Shown in pieces: positions 15,896 through 20,668 of a stretch of 20,668 nt of DNA (positions are counted from its first letter, which is position 1; each line of letters starts with the position of its first letter). The notes under the pieces are model-generated. The model was not told the origin of the DNA and made no database searches. It was given only the letters and a program-made list of their open reading frames with translations. The translations under genes were made by a program, and so were the position numbers. This stretch comes from an uncultured Bacilli bacterium (GTDB lineage Bacteria; Bacillota_I; Bacilli_A; RF39; UBA660), in the NCBI GenBank assembly GCA_947588975.1, contig CANQAF010000019.1:1-20668 (forward strand), given 5' to 3'.

Positions 15896-16318
15896 ATGAC
15901 AGAAATAGTAGAACTATATCAAAAAGTAACGGGAGAAAGCATCCCAATAGAAGAATTACAATTATTTTTAAGTATTGCACGTACGGAATGCATTAATAGT
16001 ATTTTGTTGAGTGATTTTAATGCAAAATTACCAATCTTACTACAAAATCCATCATACCAAGAAATACTTCGTAACTTTAAATCTACTCATGATGGTGTGT
16101 CTGTTGGATTACAATGGGCTGTTCGTATACTCAGCCAAGAACACAAAATAGATCAATTTGGAGATGAAATTATTTTAACAACATCTTTAGCAGAACAAAC
16201 ACAGTTACAAAATAAACAAAGTCAAGAAAAAATTGCTACTTATTTACAAATGATCAATGATTACCGTAAAATTGAAGTCGATTTAGATAAATCTCCAAAA
16301 GTAAAAAGAAGTTTTTAA
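15896..16318 (+). CDS. Hypothetical 140-residue protein, sole plus-strand gene
   Basis: I do not recognise this protein. It appears soluble and largely helical, with no signal peptide or membrane segment. The N-terminus reads MTEIVELYQKVTGESIPIEE; a central part contains ILLSDFNAKLPILLQNPSYQ and HDGVSVGLQWAVRILSQEH. The C-terminal third is polar (EQTQLQNKQSQEKIATYLQ) and ends in basic residues. Expression signals are strong: a near-consensus promoter and AAGGAGGG. Its TAA overlaps the eno stop tail to tail by four bases within a shared terminator. It is divergent from priA. Confidence 0.85.
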   Translation: MTEIVELYQKVTGESIPIEELQLFLSIARTECINSILLSDFNAKLPILLQNPSYQEILRNFKSTHDGVSVGLQWAVRILSQEHKIDQFGDEIILTTSLAEQTQLQNKQSQEKIATYLQMINDYRKIEVDLDKSPKVKRSF

Positions 16319-16328
16319 ACTTCTTTTT
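16303..16328. terminator. Bidirectional terminator shared by the 140-aa gene and eno
   Basis: A perfect inverted repeat of 12 bases per arm (16303-16314 with 16317-16328) has A-rich and T-rich ends, giving a U tract in both directions. Both genes' stop codons lie at its centre. Confidence 0.9.
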
Positions 16329-17553
16329 TTATTTGTTCTTCAATTCGAATTAATTGATTATACTTACAAATGCGATCCATTCTTGACATAGAACCAGTTT
16401 TAATTTGTCCTAAACAAAGTCCTACCGCAAAATCTGCAATAAAACTATCATCTGTTTCTCCACTACGATGAGAGATAATTGTTTGATATCCATTTTGTTT
16501 TGCCAAATCAATGGTTTGAAGCATTTCTGTTACTGTACCAATTTGATTAGCTTTCAATAAAATTGCATTCGCAATTCCTAAATGAATTCCTTGTTCAAAT
16601 ATTTTAGGGTTGGTAACAAATAGGTCATCTCCAACTAATTGAATTCGATTTCCTAATCTTTTTGTAAGTATGGTCCAACCTTCATAATCTGTTTCATGAA
16701 GCCCATCTTCAATTGAAATAATTGGATATTTTTCTACTAGCATTTCTAAAAAATCGACCATTTCATTTGAAGTTAATTTTTTATGTTCTCCATTTAATTG
16801 ATAATATCCATCTATATAAAATTCACTGGCAGCAATATCAAGAGCGAGTGAAACATCTTTTCCAGGTATATATCCGGCCTGTTCAATCGCATAACAAATT
16901 AAATCCAAAGCTTCTTGATTACAACTTAAATTAGGAGCAAAACCACCTTCATCGCCTACTCCAGTGGCATATCCTTTTTCATTTAATACTTTTTTTAGAG
17001 TATGAAAGACTTCTGCACCAATACGAATACGTTCTTTTATGGTGTCTGCCTGAGGTACAATCATAAACTCTTGAAAATCTATATTATTATCGGCATGTGC
17101 ACCACCATTTAAAATATTCATCATTGGAATTGGTAACAATTTGCCATCGCCTATATATTGATATAAAGGTTTCTGATCATATATAGCAGCAGCTTTTAAA
17201 CACGCTAAGGAAACTCCTAATATTGCATTCGCACCTAAATGACTCTTATTTTCGGTTCCATCCAATTGGATCATGCATTCATCTATTTCCTGTTGATGAT
17301 GAACATCTTTTCCTATTAGATGTGGTGCAATTACTGTATTTACATTGGAAACAGCTTTCAGTACTCCTTTTCCTTGGTAACGTTTATTATCTTGATCACG
17401 TAGTTCCAAAGCTTCTTTAGAACCAGTAGATGCTCCTGATGGAACACTAGCTCTAGCTAGAACGCCACTTTCTAATAAGACATCTACTTCTACAGTAGGA
17501 TTGCCTCTAGAATCTAAAATTTCTCTCGCATGTATTTTTTGAATTTTTGACAT
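16315..17553 (-). CDS. eno: Enolase (phosphopyruvate hydratase), C-terminally short
   Basis: The glycolytic enzyme converts 2-phosphoglycerate to phosphoenolpyruvate. ATG 17553 has AGGAGG just upstream and the usual N-terminus (MSKIQKIHAREILDSRGNPT); a 15-codon extension is rejected. Catalytic and metal residues are present: H153 (GAHADNN), E162 (QEFM), E202 (GDEGGFAPN), D239 (LALDIAASEFY), E282 (SIEDGL), D309 (GDDLF), K334 (LLKANQIGT), H362 (SHRSGETDD) and K385 (GQIKTG). At 412 residues it is shorter than the usual ~430: it stops soon after YNQLIRIEEQ, lacking about 14 C-terminal residues. ASTGSKEALELRD and GSMSR recall the Escherichia coli-type enzyme more than the Bacillus type. Confidence 0.96.
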   Translation of the reverse strand: MSKIQKIHAREILDSRGNPTVEVDVLLESGVLARASVPSGASTGSKEALELRDQDNKRYQGKGVLKAVSNVNTVIAPHLIGKDVHHQQEIDECMIQLDGTENKSHLGANAILGVSLACLKAAAIYDQKPLYQYIGDGKLLPIPMMNILNGGAHADNNIDFQEFMIVPQADTIKERIRIGAEVFHTLKKVLNEKGYATGVGDEGGFAPNLSCNQEALDLICYAIEQAGYIPGKDVSLALDIAASEFYIDGYYQLNGEHKKLTSNEMVDFLEMLVEKYPIISIEDGLHETDYEGWTILTKRLGNRIQLVGDDLFVTNPKIFEQGIHLGIANAILLKANQIGTVTEMLQTIDLAKQNGYQTIISHRSGETDDSFIADFAVGLCLGQIKTGSMSRMDRICKYNQLIRIEEQIKKEV

Positions 17554-17578
17554 ATATTTCCTCCTATTTTCTAACTCT

Positions 17579-17587
17579 ATTATAACA
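17579..17587 (-). promoter_or_regulatory. Extended -10 promoter of eno
   Basis: The minus strand reads TGTTATAAT, its -10 starting 25 bases before the eno ATG and 15 bases past the preceding gene's terminator stem. No clear -35 is visible. Confidence 0.65.
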
Positions 17588-17599
17588 TTTTCAATCAAA

Positions 17600-17624
17600 A
17601 AAGAAATAGATTTTCTATTTCTTT
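17600..17624 (-). terminator. Intrinsic terminator of the giant repeat-protein gene
   Basis: An 11-bp perfect stem (17600-17610 with 17614-17624) with a TTT loop is followed on the minus strand by six T. The TAG stop (17615-17617) lies inside the stem. Confidence 0.85.
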
Positions 17625-20600
17625 ATGAATTGATTGAATTGATTTAATTCATCATATGGTGTCATAATTTCATATTGTTGCAGATCTAAAACATTTAAAT
17701 TCATGAATTCTGCAATCATACTATCTGTTATATTTGAATTTGCATAACTTTGTAGTTTCAACTGTAAATACATTTTTTCCTGTGATGTTAAATAAGGTAA
17801 ATACTCTTTAAGATAAGATTCATTCAAAATACGATTTACATTATTAGGATTACGTGTAATCATTCTTTCAATGATTTGTGGAATTTGTCCTTGAAACAAA
17901 TGTAAATATTTTATATAGAAGTTATCTAATGTATCTATAGATATACCTAACACATCACATAATTTTTGTTCTTTTACTTGATGATGCTGTTTAAAATAAG
18001 TAAATAACACTAATTCTTGTGGAGACGCTTCAAATAAAATATTTTCTTTCATAAGTTCTAATGATAGATGTATTTCTTTGTCATTTTTTATTGATGGTTC
18101 TTGTATATTGGACTTAGAATTTGTAATTTCATTTTGTATATTTTGTTTCTTTTTCTTTGAAACATAATCCCTTAGATTTTGAAGTAAAGACTCCCATTTA
18201 TTGGTTTCTTCTTGTGTAAATTTGATGGTGTTATTCAAGCAATCATAAGTGTTACCATATAATTTGACAATTAATTGATATCTCTCAGGGTTATTTTCCT
18301 TCCACCATTTAATTCTTTCTGTTACATAATCTTTTTCAGATTCCTTAAAATAAGCATAAATACTTCCTTTTCGTTTTGAGCCCCAAACTACATATCCATT
18401 TTTTCTTCTAGAAATATATTGACGCAATTGGATCAATATGTTTGACCATAACTTTTGTTCTTTGTTTGTCAGTTTAATGGTTTTATTTAGACAATTGTAA
18501 GTCGGACCATATAATTTGACAATTAATTGATATCTCTCAGGGTTATTTTCCTTCCACCATTCAATTCTTTCTGTTGCATAATCTTTTTCAGTTTCTTCAA
18601 AATAATCATAAATACTTTCTTTTCGTTCTACTCGAGTAGCAACAGGACCATTCTTTCTTTTAGAAATATATTGACGCAATTGGATCAATATGTTTGACCA
18701 TAACTTTTGTTCTTTGTTTGTCAGTTTAATGGTTTTATTTAGACAATTATAGGTTGGACCATATAATTTGACAATGAAATTATAATAATTTTCGTTATGA
18801 ATTTTCCACCATTCAATTCTTTCTGTGACATAATCTTTTTCAGTTTCTGCAAAATAATCATAAATACTTTCTTTTCGTTCCAATCGTTCCGCAACAGGAC
18901 CATTCTTTCTTTTAGAAATATATATTCGTAATTGTGAAATTATATTTGCACATAGCTTTTGTTCTTCTTTTGTAAGTTGAATGGTTGTATTTAGACAATT
19001 GTAGGTCGGACCATATAATTTGACAATTAATTGATATCTCTCAGGGTTATTTTCCTTCCACCATTCAATTTTTTCGGTTACATAATCTTTTTCAGTTTCA
19101 TCAAAATAATCATAAATACTTTCTTTTCGTTTTGGGCCATGAATTACATACCCATCTTTTCTTTTAGAAATATATGTTTTCAATTGCTTAATAATGTTTG
19201 ACCACATTTGTTTTTCTTCTTTTGTAAGTTGAATGGTTGTATTTAGGCAATTATAGTTTGGACCATATAATTTGACAATTAATTGATACCTCGCAGGATT
19301 ATTTCCCTTCCACCACTCAATTCTTTCTGTTACATTATCTTTTTCAGTTTCATCAAAGTAAGCATAAAAACTTTCTTCCCAGATTTTAGTAGTATATTTC
19401 TTTTTTCTTTCCAAACTAGCTTTTAATACTGTTGTGATATTATTCATCAATTTTGACTCTTCTTTAGTCAATTCAATTGTTGTATTTAAATGGTCATAGG
19501 TTGGACCATATAATTTGACAATGAAATTGTAATAATTTGCATTATGGATTTTCCACCATTCGATTTTTCTAGTTATATTATCTTTTTCAGTTTCATCAAA
19601 ATAATCATAAAAACTTTCTTTTTTTCTGGAAATTTTAGAAGTATTACCTTTACTTCTTTTTTCTAAACTCAATTTTAATACTGTTGTGATATTATTCATC
19701 AATTTTGACTCTTCTTTAGTCAATTCAATTGTTGTATTTAAATGGTCATAGGTTGGACCATATAATTTAACAATGAAATTGTAATAATTTGTGTTATGGA
19801 TTTTCCACCATTCAATTCTTTCTGTTACATTATCTTTTTCAGTTTCATCAAAATAATCATAAAAACTTTCTTTTTTCTTAAAGCGTTTTTGATCATTGAT
19901 ATTACTATACTTTATTTGATTGACTAAGTATGGTAAATCGCTCCCTATAATATAACTTAATAAATTATTTTCTTCCTTTGTTAGTTTTATTTTAGAAGAC
20001 CATTTATCATAATGTTTTCCATATGCTTTTAAAATAATATTATAATATTCTAATTTATTTTCACTATACCATTGAATTGCTTTAGTAACATATTCTCTCT
20101 CATTTTGGTTAAAATACATATAGATACTTGCATATCTAGATGGTGTTTGCTCATTTTCTTTGAAAAGGTCACTTTTAATATCACGATTTACTTGATATTG
20201 TTCTAATGCATCATATACATCTTGTATAGATTTTAAAGTAAATACATGACTAATATGTAATACCTCTTCGACTTTTTCTAATGACATTTGTGGACGATTT
20301 ACCCCATATAAACACACGAAACATTGTTTTATTTGAGGAGGGACAGTTTCTAATACACTTTGTAATTCTTCTTTCGTAATATTATATTTTCTTAAAACAG
20401 AATTTATATTATTATATAGGATAACTGATTTCTTTTTATGAACAACAGCATCTGCAGTTGCAGATTTTTGAGCTAATATATTTTTTATATTAGAAAGCGA
20501 ATATCCCTTTGCTTGAAGATTTTGAGCATATACTAAATACTTTTCAAATGTAGAAACATAATTTACAAACAATTCATTTTCTTTTTCTGTCATAGTAGAA

Positions 20601-20668
20601 TAGATAACACCTCGTAAATGAGGTCCCCATTTTTTAATAAAAATCGTTCTAGCCTCTTTGGAAGTGGC
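17615..20668 (-). CDS. Giant modular repeat protein with sigma-region-4/HTH-like units (5' partial)
   Basis: The frame is open to the right edge, so at least 1017 codons lie here and the true start is outside. ATG 20593 (used for numbering, 992 residues) has no ribosome binding site at normal distance and falls inside what looks like another diverged repeat. The core is seven ~84-residue modules starting near residues 242, 326, 407, 491, 575, 659 and 743, plus a diverged one near 155. Each runs ES(I/F)YDYF, an acidic helix, IEWWK, IVKLYGPTY, LTKEE, a final helix, and a basic linker. Residues 86-130 (PPQIKQCFVCLYGVN, LEKVEEVLHI) and 855-890 (CDVLGISIDTLDNF) resemble sigma region 4 or other helix-turn-helix domains. 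No signal peptide or membrane segment is seen, so it is probably cytoplasmic. A nucleic-acid-binding role is inferred. Confidence 0.85.
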   Translation of the reverse strand, partial: ATSKEARTIFIKKWGPHLRGVIYSTMTEKENELFVNYVSTFEKYLVYAQNLQAKGYSLSNIKNILAQKSATADAVVHKKKSVILYNNINSVLRKYNITKEELQSVLETVPPQIKQCFVCLYGVNRPQMSLEKVEEVLHISHVFTLKSIQDVYDALEQYQVNRDIKSDLFKENEQTPSRYASIYMYFNQNEREYVTKAIQWYSENKLEYYNIILKAYGKHYDKWSSKIKLTKEENNLLSYIIGSDLPYLVNQIKYSNINDQKRFKKKESFYDYFDETEKDNVTERIEWWKIHNTNYYNFIVKLYGPTYDHLNTTIELTKEESKLMNNITTVLKLSLEKRSKGNTSKISRKKESFYDYFDETEKDNITRKIEWWKIHNANYYNFIVKLYGPTYDHLNTTIELTKEESKLMNNITTVLKASLERKKKYTTKIWEESFYAYFDETEKDNVTERIEWWKGNNPARYQLIVKLYGPNYNCLNTTIQLTKEEKQMWSNIIKQLKTYISKRKDGYVIHGPKRKESIYDYFDETEKDYVTEKIEWWKENNPERYQLIVKLYGPTYNCLNTTIQLTKEEQKLCANIISQLRIYISKRKNGPVAERLERKESIYDYFAETEKDYVTERIEWWKIHNENYYNFIVKLYGPTYNCLNKTIKLTNKEQKLWSNILIQLRQYISKRKNGPVATRVERKESIYDYFEETEKDYATERIEWWKENNPERYQLIVKLYGPTYNCLNKTIKLTNKEQKLWSNILIQLRQYISRRKNGYVVWGSKRKGSIYAYFKESEKDYVTERIKWWKENNPERYQLIVKLYGNTYDCLNNTIKFTQEETNKWESLLQNLRDYVSKKKKQNIQNEITNSKSNIQEPSIKNDKEIHLSLELMKENILFEASPQELVLFTYFKQHHQVKEQKLCDVLGISIDTLDNFYIKYLHLFQGQIPQIIERMITRNPNNVNRILNESYLKEYLPYLTSQEKMYLQLKLQSYANSNITDSMIAEFMNLNVLDLQQYEIMTPYDELNQFNQFIKK
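18409..18748 (-). repeat. 88-bp exact direct repeat between modules 5 and 6
   Basis: Bases 18409-18496 and 18661-18748 are identical, offset by exactly one 252-base module. They encode the C-terminal half of the module (LNKTIKLTNKEQKLWSNILI and onward). Confidence 0.9.
19421..19768 (-). repeat. 96-bp exact direct repeat between modules 1 and 2
   Basis: Bases 19421-19516 and 19673-19768 are identical, offset by 252 bases. They encode KLYGPTYDHLNTTIELTKEE and the helix after it. Confidence 0.9.

Larger units (their letters stand above)
18127..20131 (-). repeat. In-frame tandem array of ~252-bp coding repeats (seven close, one diverged)
   Basis: Module starts are spaced 87, 84, 81, 84, 84, 84 and 84 residues, from residue 155 to 743 of the ATG-20593 frame. 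A 55-base stretch is identical at 18255-18309, 18507-18561 and 19011-19065, exact multiples of 252 bases apart. Conservation extends to synonymous positions, so duplication or homogenisation is recent. Confidence 0.9.

Noticed and set aside
17554..17598. A 15-codon upstream extension of enolase.
   Set aside because: It covers the eno promoter, and the AGGAGG-supported MSKIQKIHAREI start is canonical.
18127..20131. The regular ~252-bp repeats could suggest a satellite or CRISPR-like array.
   Set aside because: They are in frame within one continuous coding sequence, far longer than CRISPR repeats, and have no unique spacers.

Overview
The window is AT-rich, compact bacterial chromosome: almost all genes on the minus strand, strong AGGAGG-type ribosome binding sites, sigma-A-type promoters, intrinsic terminators and standard codons. 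The gene set (ruvAB-queA, miaA, rsmE, mtaB, recD2, secG, priA-fmt, eno) points to a low-GC Bacillota, most likely a gut-type Bacilli/Erysipelotrichia/RF39-like lineage; the exact lineage is inferred. No RNA gene, CRISPR array, insertion sequence or prophage was seen, and no gene-free stretch exceeds about 100 bases.

Layout, in minus-strand transcription order (right to left). (1) 20668-17615: a giant open reading frame of tandem ~84-residue modules that enters the window from outside; its true start is beyond the right edge. (2) eno, monocistronic, convergent with the only plus-strand gene (140 aa); the two share a stop-codon overlap and one terminator. (3) priA-fmt, divergent from the 140-aa gene. 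(4) secG, alone behind a clear promoter. (5) ruvA-ruvB-(219-aa unknown)-queA. (6) HEFFH zincin-like gene-miaA, overlapping by 4 bases. (7) rsmE-(276-aa membrane-anchored acidic protein). (8) mtaB-(242-aa membrane protein). (9) recD2-(50-aa small protein). (10) a secreted or anchored DUF1287 protein.

The recognised genes serve DNA repair and replication restart (RecD2, RuvAB, PriA), tRNA and rRNA modification (MtaB, MiaA, QueA, RsmE), initiator-tRNA formylation (Fmt), secretion (SecG) and glycolysis (Eno). Several operons pair one known enzyme with one unknown protein.

Most notable: the modular protein, whose repeats look like degenerate sigma-region-4-type helix-turn-helix units and show DNA-level homogenisation; and a strikingly uniform gene-boundary layout, in which all nine intrinsic terminators contain or touch the stop codon and most are followed within about 30 bases by an extended -10 promoter (TGnTATAAT type).
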